A stretch of DNA of 64,000 nt from Filimonas effusa (GTDB taxonomy: Bacteria > Bacteroidota > Bacteroidia > Chitinophagales > Chitinophagaceae), in NCBI RefSeq assembly GCF_004118675.1, contig NZ_SDHZ01000002.1:806001-870000 (forward strand), given 5' to 3'. The position numbers were made by a program, and so were the translations under genes. Below the pieces are notes generated by a model that did not search any database, was not told the DNA's origin, and saw only the letters and a program-made list of their open reading frames with translations. This document shows positions 35,848 through 44,034 of this stretch, piece by piece. Each line of letters starts with the position of its first letter. The first letter of the stretch is position 1.

Positions 35848-36110
35848 TGTCCCGTCCTAAAATATGTTGACACAATCATCATATGAATATGGAAAATGCA
35901 GTAACGCCTCTGTATCAAAAGCGGACTCAAAAAGATTACAGTTTAGCTTTCAAATTACAGGTAGTGAATGAGGTAGAAAAAGGCTTATTAAACCAGGATC
36001 AAGCTCAACGGAAATATGGTATCCAAGGAAACATGACCATTTTAGTTTGGTTAAGAAAGCATGGGAGCTTAGATTGGAACTCAAAAAAGAAAATGGGTCA
36101 GTCTACCCCC
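35848..36110 (+). pseudogene. IS3-family element remnant (left end and start of transposase OrfA)
   Basis: The left end appears to be TGTCCCGTCCTAAAATATG at 35848. The frame from 35883 encodes about 75 residues of an IS3-type OrfA: KDYSLAFKLQVVNEVEKGLL, NQDQAQRKYGIQG and LVWLRKHGSLDW, the typical helix-turn-helix N-terminus. It then loses similarity near 36090 and no OrfB or right inverted repeat follows, so the element is truncated. The insertion seems to have cut an intergenic repeat: the sequence shared with 61370-61397 stops at the IS end. Confidence 0.8.
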
Positions 36111-36148
36111 AGGAGCCAACCTCATTTTTTATGGCAGGTGACAGCATT

Positions 36149-36190
36149 AACGGCGGCCGTATCTACCCATTGATACAGCCGCCGTTTTTA
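36149..36190. other. Strong hairpin next to the IS remnant
   Basis: AACGGCGGCCGTATC (36149-36163) pairs with GATACAGCCGCCGTT (36172-36186), one mismatch, followed by TTTTA. It again has a GTATC/GATAC core. It could be a terminator, but no plus-strand gene ends there except the dead OrfA. The following bases 36191-36380 hold no gene. Confidence 0.65.
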
Positions 36191-36380
36191 AGTAATAGCC
36201 AGGATAGGAAGCCTGCGTCGGGGGGTGTCAGCGATATTGCAGTTGGGTTGAAGATGGCCGATCGTAGCTCCCGGCCGGCTTCAAAAAGACCTGTTACGGC
36301 TTGCAGGCGGCATTAAGACGGCTTATAAACGGCTATATAAAGCGTTCTTTTTCGTAGTTGGCAGGCGGAGGCACGGATGC

Positions 36381-36490
36381 ATTTTGCTAAAAAAAGACGC
36401 GGTTTTGGGATGTATACGTCAAAGCTTCTTTAAAGCTTCCTTAGAGCTTCTTTAAGGCTTCTTAAAAAAGAAGCCTTTTTTTAGCAAAAT
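36381..36490. repeat. 110-bp element with perfect 16-bp terminal inverted repeats and internal 11-bp tandem repeats
   Basis: ATTTTGCTAAAAAAAG (36381-36396) is the exact reverse complement of CTTTTTTTAGCAAAAT (36475-36490). Inside are four 11-bp units of AAAGCTTCTTT type (36421-36464: AAAGCTTCTTT, AAAGCTTCCTT, AGAGCTTCTTT, AAGGCTTCTTA) and a hairpin GGCTTCTT/AAGAAGCC that runs into T's. The element is non-coding. It could be a MITE-like relic, a terminator or a small RNA source. Confidence 0.8.
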
Positions 36491-36653
36491 AGGACTTTCC
36501 CGGGAAAACCAATAGCCTGTTTGCAGTCACCAGGGCTTGCAGGCGGGGACTGCGGTTGAAACGCTGGTCACTTACAGGCCTGTGGCATCTCTTCTTAAAA
36601 ACTTTACGGGCATTTGTTTTTTTCGCTACCTTTTGGGTATTAAAACGTACACT

Positions 36654-36827
36654 ATGGAGGAACTGATCAAGCGTCTGGTTGCTAGCGGGTTAACAGAGCA
36701 GCAGGCTTACAAGGCTGTAGAAATAGTCAAGGATTTTGCGAAGGAGAAATTCCCTTTATTTGCCGGCGCCATCAATAAGGTGTTCGACAAATACGGGCCT
36801 AAGGAGGAAGATGACTTTTTAGGTTAA
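36654..36827 (+). CDS. Small hypothetical protein (57 residues)
   Basis: From the ATG at 36654 a 57-residue helical protein: MEELIKRLVASGLTEQQAYK, then AVEIVKDFAKEKFPLFAGAI, ending acidic (PKEEDDFLG). The pattern of two amphipathic helices joined by a short linker with LTEQQA resembles small DUF2267/DUF2780-type proteins, but I cannot name it. The longer frame from 36537 has an unconvincing N-terminus. It precedes clpP by 94 bases in the same direction. Confidence 0.6.
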   Translation: MEELIKRLVASGLTEQQAYKAVEIVKDFAKEKFPLFAGAINKVFDKYGPKEEDDFLG

Positions 36828-36866
36828 TGCGGGGGAAATGGCCTGACGAGTTGTCGTTTTTATGGC

Positions 36867-36900
36867 TTTGCATAATATTTGGGTAATAACACTATCTTTC
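36867..36900 (+). promoter_or_regulatory. Likely promoter of the first clpP
   Basis: TTTG (36867-36870) and TATCTTTC (36893-36900, seven of eight bases of TAnnTTTG) are spaced 22 bases apart, and the ATG is 20 bases downstream. Spacing agrees with Bacteroidota promoters. Confidence 0.5.
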
Positions 36901-36920
36901 AATTTATAAATAGACTCATT

Positions 36921-37616
36921 ATGGATTTTGGAAAGGAATTCGAGAAATATGCAATCAAACACCGTGGTATCAGCGGTGCGACCCTGCATAGTTACCAGCA
37001 GCATAATTTTACCAACCTTACCCCATATATCATTGAAGAACGCCCTTTAAACGTGGCGAGTATGGATGTATTCAGCCGTTTGATGATGGACCGCATCATC
37101 TTTATGGGTGATCCTATCAATGATTATGTAGCCAATATTGTAACGGCGCAGTTACTGTTTTTGGACAGTACCGACCGTACGCGTGATATCCAGATGTATA
37201 TCAACTGTCCTGGTGGCAGTGTGTATGCAGGTTTGGGTATTTATGACACCATGCAGTTTGTAAGTCCTGATATTGCGACCATTTGTACGGGTATTGCTGC
37301 CAGTATGGGTGCGGTGCTGATGTGCGCCGGTGTTCAGGGCAAACGCAGTGCTTTAAAACATTCCCGTATCATGATTCACCAGCCCAGCGGTTCTATCGGC
37401 GGGCAGGCTTCGGACATACAGATCACTGCGAAAGAGATCCGTAAGATCCGTTTCGAGCTGGATGAAATACTGGCGAATCATACGGGTAAAGATGTTGCTA
37501 CCATTGCTGCTGACAGGGACCGTGATTTCTGGATGACAGCGCAGGAAGCGAAGGACTACGGCCTGGTTGATGAGGTATTACTTATCAACCCGCGGAAAGA
37601 CAGAAAAGACAAGTAA
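36921..37616 (+). CDS. clpP: ATP-dependent Clp protease proteolytic subunit (first copy)
   Basis: From the ATG at 36921 (the frame opens with TTG at 36879) this is 231 residues. It has a serine-protease Clp fold with MYINCPGGSVYAGLGIYDTM, nucleophile Ser128 in TGIAASMGAVLM, His153 in RIMIHQPSG, and the Asp in RDFWMTAQEAKDYG region. All catalytic residues look intact. Together with ClpX it degrades unfolded and tagged proteins in the cytoplasm. It is followed by a second clpP 25 bases on, so the chambers may be mixed. Confidence 0.97.
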   Translation: MDFGKEFEKYAIKHRGISGATLHSYQQHNFTNLTPYIIEERPLNVASMDVFSRLMMDRIIFMGDPINDYVANIVTAQLLFLDSTDRTRDIQMYINCPGGSVYAGLGIYDTMQFVSPDIATICTGIAASMGAVLMCAGVQGKRSALKHSRIMIHQPSGSIGGQASDIQITAKEIRKIRFELDEILANHTGKDVATIAADRDRDFWMTAQEAKDYGLVDEVLLINPRKDRKDK

Positions 37617-37640
37617 TTAACTAAAAACAGCCTAACTACC

Positions 37641-38273
37641 ATGATACAGTCTGAATATATGAATCCTTTTTTATCTGAAGAGGAAGAAGAAAGTCCGAAA
37701 GAGGAAAAGCAGGAGCAGATGTCACCCCAATTGATGAAGAAAATGGAGAAGCTGTTCCTGGAAAAGCGTTCCATTTACCTGTGGGGCGGAGTAGATGATA
37801 AGTCGGCGCGTGATATAGTAAGCAAGTTATTGGTTTTGGATGCGGACAAACCCGGGAAGGAGATCAAATTATATATTAACAGTCCTGGTGGGGTTGTTAC
37901 GAGCGGGATGGTGATTTATGATACCATACAGCTGATCTCTTCTCCTGTAACCACTATTTGTATGGGACTGGCGGCGAGCATGGGTTCCATTTTACTGAGT
38001 GTGGGCACGAAAGGCAAGCGTTTGATCTATCCGCATGGCGAGGTAATGATACACCAACCCAGTTTAGGAGGTTATTTCCAGGCGACTTCGGCCGATATTG
38101 AAATTCACGCTTTGCAAATGGAGAAAACCAAATTGCTTGGTGCTGAGATACTTGCGAAGAATTGTGGCAAAAGTGTAGAGCAGGTATTACGTGATTTTGA
38201 CCGTGATTACTGGATGGATGCCAAGGAGGCTATTGCATACGGCATTGTGGATGGAATTGTAGAGAAGCTTTAG
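37641..38273 (+). CDS. clpP: ATP-dependent Clp protease proteolytic subunit (second copy)
   Basis: A 210-residue paralogue of the upstream subunit. An acidic N-terminal extension (residues 10-25, EEEEE and EEKQEQ) precedes the fold; KLYINSPGGVVTSGMVIYDT, nucleophile Ser113 in GLAASMGSILLS, His138 in EVMIHQPS and the RDYWMD segment are present, so it should be active. The two copies are clearly diverged rather than a recent duplication. It lies between clpP and clpX; the following hairpin may separate it from clpX. Confidence 0.96.
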   Translation: MIQSEYMNPFLSEEEEESPKEEKQEQMSPQLMKKMEKLFLEKRSIYLWGGVDDKSARDIVSKLLVLDADKPGKEIKLYINSPGGVVTSGMVIYDTIQLISSPVTTICMGLAASMGSILLSVGTKGKRLIYPHGEVMIHQPSLGGYFQATSADIEIHALQMEKTKLLGAEILAKNCGKSVEQVLRDFDRDYWMDAKEAIAYGIVDGIVEKL

Positions 38274-38297
38274 CATTAAAAATCATAAAATTTGGAG

Positions 38298-38334
38298 CTA
38301 AAACCGCTGTCTGCCGGCGGTTTTAGTATTTTTG
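38298..38334 (+). promoter_or_regulatory. Hairpin and -7 box between clpP and clpX
   Basis: CTAAAACCGC (38298-38307) pairs with GCGGTTTTAG (38317-38326), then TATTTTTG (38327-38334) gives both a T-rich tail for termination and an exact TAnnTTTG box 40 bases before clpX. The overlap suggests clpX has its own promoter behind a leaky terminator. Confidence 0.55.
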
Positions 38335-38373
38335 TACCTTCCGATATCATAGGGAAAGAATATTATTTTATTT

Positions 38374-39606
38374 ATGGCAAAACAATCCAGCTTACATTGC
38401 TCTTTTTGTGGCCGCAGCCGCGACGAGGTGAAGATACTGATAGCCGGTCAGGAAGGGCATATTTGTGAGAATTGTGTAGAGCATGCGCAGGAGATCATAG
38501 CGCAGGAGTTACAGGTAAAACAGGAGCAGTCGTCGTCGCAGTATACTTTTTCTGTGAAGCGTCCTTTGGAGATCATGCAATTTCTAGATCAGTATATTAT
38601 CGGTCAATATGAGGCGAAGAAGGTAATATCCGTAGCGGTATACAATCACTTTAAACGTATTACCCAGAAGGTCCAGGACGATATAGAGATCGAGAAGAGC
38701 AATATAGTAATGGTTGGGGAAACGGGAACGGGTAAAACGCTGCTGGCGAAGACGGTAGCGCGCCTGTTGAATGTTCCTTTCGCCATTGTAGATGCGACTG
38801 TATTCACCGAAGCGGGTTATGTGGGTGAGGACGTGGAAAGTATGCTTACGCGTCTTTTACAATCGTGCAACTATGATGTAACAGCTGCCGAGAAGGGTAT
38901 TGTTTATATTGACGAGATAGACAAGATCGCGCGTAAGGGGGACAATCCATCCATTACGCGTGATGTGAGCGGAGAGGGTGTTCAGCAAGGTTTACTGAAA
39001 ATGCTTGAAGGCACTGAGGTGCTGGTTCCCCCCCAAGGCGGCAGGAAACATCCTGAGCAAAAGATGATAAAGATAAACACGAGCAATATCCTGTTCATCT
39101 GTGGTGGTGCGTTTGACGGTATTGACAAGGTCATTGCCCGCAGGATCAATACCAATGCTATTGGTTTCAGTGTAAACAAGGAGCAGCAGGAGCTTCAGAA
39201 GAAGAACATGCTGCAGTTTGTAAATGCGCAGGATCTGAAAGGGTTTGGCCTGATACCCGAGCTGTTAGGCCGTTTACCGGTGGTTACTTACCTGGAGCCA
39301 TTGGATGTAGCTACGCTGCGTTCTATTTTAACCGAGCCTAAAAACAGCCTGGTGAAGCAATATACCCGCCTGTTTGACATGGAAGGTATTGCGTTGAAGA
39401 TAGATACCGACGTGCTGGATTTCATGGTTTCGAAAGCTATGGAGTTTAAGCTGGGTGCGCGTGGTTTACGCAGCATTTGCGAGCATGTGCTCACAGAAGC
39501 TATGTTTGAACTTCCGGGTACTGATGCCAAGGAATTTCATGTTACGCTTCCTTATGCCCAGGCTCAGTTCAGCAAGAGCAAGATGGGGATGCTGAAGGTG
39601 GCATAA
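38374..39606 (+). CDS. clpX: ATP-dependent Clp protease ATP-binding subunit ClpX
   Basis: A 410-residue AAA+ unfoldase. Zinc-binding domain with cysteines 9, 12, 31 and 34 ([22 protein letters not shown]). AAA domain with Walker A GETGTGKT at 115-122, Walker [10 protein letters not shown] near 175-183, and the pore-loop neighbourhood [11 protein letters not shown]. The IGF-type ClpP-contact loop corresponds to NTNAIGFSV. It feeds substrates to the ClpP chambers encoded upstream. A strong terminator follows. Confidence 0.98.
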   Translation: MAKQSSLHCSFCGRSRDEVKILIAGQEGHICENCVEHAQEIIAQELQVKQEQSSSQYTFSVKRPLEIMQFLDQYIIGQYEAKKVISVAVYNHFKRITQKVQDDIEIEKSNIVMVGETGTGKTLLAKTVARLLNVPFAIVDATVFTEAGYVGEDVESMLTRLLQSCNYDVTAAEKGIVYIDEIDKIARKGDNPSITRDVSGEGVQQGLLKMLEGTEVLVPPQGGRKHPEQKMIKINTSNILFICGGAFDGIDKVIARRINTNAIGFSVNKEQQELQKKNMLQFVNAQDLKGFGLIPELLGRLPVVTYLEPLDVATLRSILTEPKNSLVKQYTRLFDMEGIALKIDTDVLDFMVSKAMEFKLGARGLRSICEHVLTEAMFELPGTDAKEFHVTLPYAQAQFSKSKMGMLKVA

Positions 39607-39626
39607 CGGATATCATTAAAAATAGA

Positions 39627-39657
39627 AAGCCGGAGAAAATTCTCCGGCTTTTTTTTA
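39627..39657. terminator. Terminator after clpX
   Basis: AAGCCGGAGAA pairs with TTCTCCGGCTT with a tight loop and a long T-run. The histidine kinase gene on the minus strand ends 21 bases further on, so it may serve both. Confidence 0.85.
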
Positions 39658-39677
39658 TGCTTTGACCCGGGGGATTT

Positions 39678-40748
39678 TTATTCTTTTTCGTAGCGGAATT
39701 TTACGGCTATGGTGGAGCCGCGGGAGGGTTCGCTTTCGATGAGGAGTTCGGCTTCGTTCTTTTCGATGAGGTCTTTTACGAGGATGAGGCCGAAACCGCT
39801 TCCTTTTTCGTTGGAAGTGCCTTTACTGGAGACATACTGGCGGGCGCCTACTTTGGCCAGGATATCCTTGCTCATACCTATGCCTGTATCTTTTATGAGA
39901 ATATAGGCATATGTTTCGTCTATTACGGAGGTGAGCAGGATCTCGCCTTCGGACGGGGTGAATTTTATGGCGTTGGTGATAAGGTTGCGGAAGATGATCT
40001 TCAGCATTTCACGTTCTGCGCGCCATTCGAGGTGTTTATCGATATGATTGGTGACTTTGATCTGTTTGTTCTGGATGGGGATACGCTGTTCTTCGATGAG
40101 GGTGGCGTTCATGCGGTGCATGTTTACCCTGGTGCGTTCAATTTTGAGTCCTTTCATCTGACCGCGGATCCAAAAGAGGAGGTTATCGAGGAGGGAGAGG
40201 CTGCGAACGTATTGGCTTTCGAGTTGTTCGAGCAGTTCTTCGGTTTCTTTTGGGCTTACGAGTTTGAGGTTGATGAGGTCGAGGATACTTTTTGTATTCA
40301 CGAGCGGGTGCCTCAGGTCGTGTGAGATGATAGAGAGGAGTTTGTCTTTCAGTTTATTATCTTCTTCCAGTTTCTGGTTTTGGCGGGAGATGGCCCTGTT
40401 GAGCTGATCGAGCGCCGCGGCATTTTTCTGGATGATCATATTTTTTTGTTTCAGCGCGTCGCTGAAGATGCGGACCTTTTTGTAATTAAGGTAAAAAGGT
40501 ATTGCCATGAGGAAGCAAAGGACCAGCAGCAGCGCTGCGAGGATGAGGAGCCGTTTTTGATTTCGCAGGGTTTTTTGGGCTGCTTGCACTTTAAGCAGCG
40601 CTTCTTCATTTACCTCTTTGAGTTTATCGGCCTTAGCGCTAAGGGAGTCTACGATTTCGGCATTAGTTTGCTGATCTCTCGCATAAGTTACATTGTATTG
40701 CGAGCAGATACAACATAGAATCAGTAAAATCAGAAGTCGTTTAATCAT
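39678..40748 (-). CDS. Membrane sensor histidine kinase (HisKA/HATPase)
   Basis: A 356-residue kinase. Signal-like N-terminus (LLILLILCCICSQYNVTYA), a short periplasmic helical part (KLKEVNEEALLKVQAAQKTL), one membrane helix (LLILAALLLVLCFLMAIPFYL), a coiled coil, then HisKA with the phospho-acceptor in LSIISHDLRHPLVNTKSILD and HATPase_c with LITNAIKFTPSEGEILL, LIKDTGIGMSKDIL and GSGFGLILVKDLIEKN. The periplasmic part looks like the remains of a tetratricopeptide sensor, which many Bacteroidota kinases carry at full length. No response regulator gene is adjacent, so it is an orphan kinase here. Confidence 0.93.
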   Translation of the reverse strand: MIKRLLILLILCCICSQYNVTYARDQQTNAEIVDSLSAKADKLKEVNEEALLKVQAAQKTLRNQKRLLILAALLLVLCFLMAIPFYLNYKKVRIFSDALKQKNMIIQKNAAALDQLNRAISRQNQKLEEDNKLKDKLLSIISHDLRHPLVNTKSILDLINLKLVSPKETEELLEQLESQYVRSLSLLDNLLFWIRGQMKGLKIERTRVNMHRMNATLIEEQRIPIQNKQIKVTNHIDKHLEWRAEREMLKIIFRNLITNAIKFTPSEGEILLTSVIDETYAYILIKDTGIGMSKDILAKVGARQYVSSKGTSNEKGSGFGLILVKDLIEKNEAELLIESEPSRGSTIAVKFRYEKE

Positions 40749-40757
40749 TAGGGGGCT

Positions 40758-40825
40758 CTGTTGCGTAAAGGGGGCTTGAAGGTAGTTAACAACGGTGGTA
40801 AAACAAAAGCCTCTCTACGCAACAG
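40758..40825. repeat. 10-bp inverted repeat upstream of the histidine kinase gene
   Basis: CTGTTGCGTA (40758-40767) and TACGCAACAG (40816-40825) are exact reverse complements with 48 bases between them, in the gap between the kinase start and the acyl-CoA dehydrogenase stop. It may be a protein-binding pair or a large stem in the kinase leader. Confidence 0.6.
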
Positions 40826-40859
40826 GCCGAATAATAAGGGTAAAAACTCGATTTTTATC

Positions 40860-41999
40860 TTATTTTAATACCTCTCTTGCGATCACAAGTTTTTGGATCT
40901 CGGATGTACCTTCGCCAATGGTGCAAAGCTTGGCATCTCTATAGAATTTTTCTACGGGAAAATCTTTTGTGTAACCGTAGCCTCCAAAGACCTGAACGGC
41001 TTCATTAGCGACTTTTACGGCGACTTCGCTGGCATAGTATTTTGCCATAGCGGCCTGTTTGGTCATGGGCAGTCCTTTTTCCTTGAGTTCGCAAGCCTGG
41101 AGCGTAAGCAGGTCTGCTGCTTCGATCTCTGTTGCCATATCGGCGAGTTTGAAGCTGATACCCTGGAAGTTGGCTATCGGCTGATCGAACTGGTGGCGTT
41201 CTTTGGCGTATTGGATGGCTGCCTGGCAGGCTCCTTTGGCGATGCCCAGGGAAAGGGAGGCTATAGAGATACGTCCGCCGTCGAGGACCTTCATGGCCTG
41301 GTGGAATCCGTCGCCTACTTCGCCGAGTTGGTTTTCTTCGGGGATGCGGCAGTTTTCGAAGATAATTTCGGCAGTTTCGCTGGCGCGCATGCCGAGTTTG
41401 TTTTCTTTTTTACCGCCGCTAAAGCCTGGTGTCCCTTTTTCGATGATGAATGCGGTGCAGTTTCGTGGCGTACGGGGTTCGCCGGTGCGGGCCAGTACCA
41501 CCGCCACGTTACCGGAGATACCGTGCGTGATCCAGCATTTGGTGCCATTGAGCACCCACTCGTCGCCATCTTTTACGGCAGTACATTTCATATTACCTGC
41601 ATCGCTGCCGGTGCCGGGTTCTGTAAGTCCCCAGGCGCCAATATGTTCGCCGGAGGCCAAGGCCGGCAGGTATTTATGTTTTTGCGCTTCGTTACCGAAC
41701 TGCAGGATATGGCCTGTACAAAGAGAGTTGTGGGCTGCCACGCTGAGGCCTATGGAGCCGCAGACCTTTGCAATTTCTTCTATTATGGTTTTATAATCGA
41801 AATAGGTAAGACCTGAGCCACCGTAGATCTCGGGGACCAAAACGCCCATCATACCTAATTTTCCCATTTCCCTAAACAGATCGGCGGGGAAGGTTTGTGC
41901 TTCGTCCCATTCCATGACATAGGGCTTAATATGCTGCCGGGCGAATTCCTTTGCCGTTTGGGCAACATGCTGCGTAATCTCGTAGGCTGTTCCTTTCAT
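40860..41999 (-). CDS. Acyl-CoA dehydrogenase
   Basis: This 379-residue flavoenzyme oxidises acyl-CoA to enoyl-CoA in fatty-acid or branched amino-acid breakdown. Family segments are present: [37 protein letters not shown] (flavin contact), [33 protein letters not shown] and the C-terminal [20 protein letters not shown], in which the Glu of GEGTS sits where the catalytic base lies in short/medium-chain enzymes. Chain-length preference cannot be read. A perfect palindrome lies just upstream of its start. Confidence 0.95.
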   Translation of the reverse strand: MKGTAYEITQHVAQTAKEFARQHIKPYVMEWDEAQTFPADLFREMGKLGMMGVLVPEIYGGSGLTYFDYKTIIEEIAKVCGSIGLSVAAHNSLCTGHILQFGNEAQKHKYLPALASGEHIGAWGLTEPGTGSDAGNMKCTAVKDGDEWVLNGTKCWITHGISGNVAVVLARTGEPRTPRNCTAFIIEKGTPGFSGGKKENKLGMRASETAEIIFENCRIPEENQLGEVGDGFHQAMKVLDGGRISIASLSLGIAKGACQAAIQYAKERHQFDQPIANFQGISFKLADMATEIEAADLLTLQACELKEKGLPMTKQAAMAKYYASEVAVKVANEAVQVFGGYGYTKDFPVEKFYRDAKLCTIGEGTSEIQKLVIAREVLK

Positions 42000-42003
42000 T
42001 TAG

Positions 42004-42017
42004 CTAACAATTGTTAG
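42004..42017. promoter_or_regulatory. Perfect 14-bp palindrome before the acyl-CoA dehydrogenase gene
   Basis: CTAACAATTGTTAG lies 5-18 bases upstream of the start codon on the minus strand, a position where a bound dimer would block transcription or translation initiation. It looks like an operator for a TetR- or MarR-type regulator; the regulator is not identified. The rest of 42018-42164 shows nothing else. Confidence 0.5.
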
Positions 42018-42164
42018 GTTCAAAACTAATGGTTTTATTTTCATTTCATTCAGAAAACTTAAAACCTTTAGAAAATTAACAGGTGAGAAGGCTTTGCGGT
42101 TTACGGTGTTTTATGATATTCTGGGGAACTTTTAAAGTTATACTGGTTTACAAGTATTTGGAGA

Positions 42165-43199
42165 TTAGAGTGGGCTTGGATCGATAGGCAGCACGGCGTA
42201 CCAGGCTAGTCTGTGGCGGAATATTCCAGGAGCCAGGGGTGTGGGTCCGGCAGACTTCAGCTGTAATACTGCAGGTATGAACCGGGCTGCATCGGGGCTG
42301 GTTTGCAGGAATTCGGGTTTATAGTTCCTGTTTCCGGGGATAGCCGTTGCTGTGAAGGCATTGGGGTATTCGACGGTTGTTTTTACGGCGGGGGGAGCAA
42401 CGGTGGTGGTATCTACATAGAGATAAGGCAGCATGAGGCTGAAAACGCTATCGGGCAGACCGTAGGTTTGTTGTACCTGGTAAACAGACTGGAAGTTGCC
42501 CAGTTTGTTTCTGAAGGCGACGATACGTTTGGACAGCACCTCTCCTATTCCCGGGAATTTTTTCCAATCGGCGGCGGTGGCGGTATTGATGTTTGTGGGG
42601 ATCAATTGTTTTCCGGGTGAAAGTTTACGGGAGGGGGATGTGGGTGGGGATGATTGAAAAGCAGTGGTTTGGCGTGGTAAAGCGGCTACTGATTGCAGGG
42701 TGGTGGTGCCTTGTTGTGGTAAGGCGGCTGAAGGGTATGACGTGGTGGCTGTTTGCCGTGGTGCGGGGATAGAGACATATGGGATGAGCCTGTTGGCTTC
42801 TTCGGGGCGGAGGCCGTAGATCTTGCGGAGGTCACCGGGTTTGCGGAAGGTTCCTCCTTTTTCCCTGTAGTGCATGAGGGTGAGGATAGTTTTGGGGGGC
42901 AGTCCCAGTTGCTTTAAGCCGGCTTCGGTGATGGTGTTTGGGTTAAAGGCGAACAGGTGAATAGCTGTTGCGGGCGGGGCGTTATATGTTTCAGCATTTA
43001 TTGTTCCTGTTGCTGCGGGGGGCATTTGTTTGTTGTTGAGGCTGTTCATGGCTGCCAGATCGAGTTGGGGCGCGGGTACCGGCGGGTTGAAGCAGCGTGG
43101 GAGGAAGATGAGCAATAAAATGGTAAACAGGAGGATAAGGAGTGCTGCCCTTTCCTTACGGGAAAAGTGGAAATAGTTTTTCCATAGGTGTTCTTGCAT
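42165..43199 (-). CDS. ComEA-like helix-hairpin-helix protein with membrane anchor
   Basis: From the ATG at 43199 (a TTG at 43229 would add ten residues) this is about 344 residues. A membrane helix near residues 16-36 (ALLILLFTILLLIFLP) is followed by two helix-hairpin-helix units: FNPNTITEAGLKQLGLPPKT ... HYREKGGTFRKPGDLRKIYGL and INTATAADWKKFPGIGEVLS, KRIVAFRNKLGNFQSVYQVQ. The linker between them is proline/threonine/glutamine rich. ComEA-type units bind DNA; in Bacteroidota such anchored proteins are widespread with no proven role in DNA uptake. It begins 20 bases after the MBL gene, probably co-transcribed. Confidence 0.88.
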   Translation of the reverse strand: MQEHLWKNYFHFSRKERAALLILLFTILLLIFLPRCFNPPVPAPQLDLAAMNSLNNKQMPPAATGTINAETYNAPPATAIHLFAFNPNTITEAGLKQLGLPPKTILTLMHYREKGGTFRKPGDLRKIYGLRPEEANRLIPYVSIPAPRQTATTSYPSAALPQQGTTTLQSVAALPRQTTAFQSSPPTSPSRKLSPGKQLIPTNINTATAADWKKFPGIGEVLSKRIVAFRNKLGNFQSVYQVQQTYGLPDSVFSLMLPYLYVDTTTVAPPAVKTTVEYPNAFTATAIPGNRNYKPEFLQTSPDAARFIPAVLQLKSAGPTPLAPGIFRHRLAWYAVLPIDPSPL

Positions 43200-43218
43200 A
43201 GTAAAAGGATTCAGGAGT

Positions 43219-43992
43219 TTAGCAATCAATTGCTAATCCGTCGTATGCGAGCCTGATATGACCGGGCAGTGTAGCGTTGACCTCGTTGTGTTTTCCGAGC
43301 TGGTGACTTATGTGCGTAAAATACGCCTGTGGCACCTTTAGTTCGTTCACGAGTGCGGTGGCTTCGTCAACGGTAAAGTGAGAGATGTGTTCTTCTCTGC
43401 GCAAAGCGTTGACCACCATTATTTTTGAGCCTTTGATCTTTTCTTTCTCGCTATCATCGATCCGATTAGCATCTGTAATATACGTAAAATCGCCGAGACG
43501 ATACCCAAAAACAGGCATTTTGTGATGCCATACCTGGATGGGGGTTACGGGGATATCTCCTATCTGAAACGGGGTTTCATCGATAGTGATGAGGTTGATT
43601 TCGGGGATCCCGGGGTATTTTTTATCGGCAAATGCGTATGCGAATTCGCGCATGAGGGATTCGGTGGTCATGGCATTGGCGTAGACGTTCATAGGCTGCT
43701 GCATAAAGTAGTTATAGGGGCGGATATCGTCGAGGCCGCCGATATGGTCTTTATGCGGGTGGGTGAAGAGGACGGCGTTGAGGGTATCATTGGAGATACG
43801 GAGCATCTGGGTTCTGAAGTCGGGGGTGGTATCGATCACCAGTTTGGTTTCAGGACTTTCGATGAGTACGCTGCTGCGCAGGCGTTTGTCTTTCTGGTCA
43901 GTGGAGGAGCAGACATCGCAATGGCATCCAATCATTGGTACGCCGCTGCTGGTGCCGGTTCCTAAAAAAGTGATACGGAGTGAAACAGACAT
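43219..43992 (-). CDS. MBL-fold metallohydrolase (PhnP-like phosphodiesterase)
   Basis: A 257-residue metallo-beta-lactamase-fold enzyme. It starts with FLGTGTSSGVPMIGCHCDVC, typical of the PhnP/cyclic-phosphate phosphodiesterase group, and has the metal motif THPHKDHIGG (His78, His80, Asp82, His83), a later VWHHKMPVFGY histidine and TDANRI and THISHQLGKHNE segments. PhnP cleaves ribosyl 1,2-cyclic phosphate in phosphonate use; the natural substrate here is not known and no phosphonate genes are near. It reads into the ComEA-like gene. Confidence 0.92.
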   Translation of the reverse strand: MSVSLRITFLGTGTSSGVPMIGCHCDVCSSTDQKDKRLRSSVLIESPETKLVIDTTPDFRTQMLRISNDTLNAVLFTHPHKDHIGGLDDIRPYNYFMQQPMNVYANAMTTESLMREFAYAFADKKYPGIPEINLITIDETPFQIGDIPVTPIQVWHHKMPVFGYRLGDFTYITDANRIDDSEKEKIKGSKIMVVNALRREEHISHFTVDEATALVNELKVPQAYFTHISHQLGKHNEVNATLPGHIRLAYDGLAIDC

Positions 43993-44034
43993 TCTATTGA
44001 TATTGAGTTCTTCCTATTCTTTATTGCGCTTTGG

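Noticed and set aside
36537-36653. Longer start for the 57-residue protein before clpP
   Set aside because: The added 39 residues have no helical pattern and start without a plausible initiation site; the ATG at 36654 begins a clean amphipathic helix.
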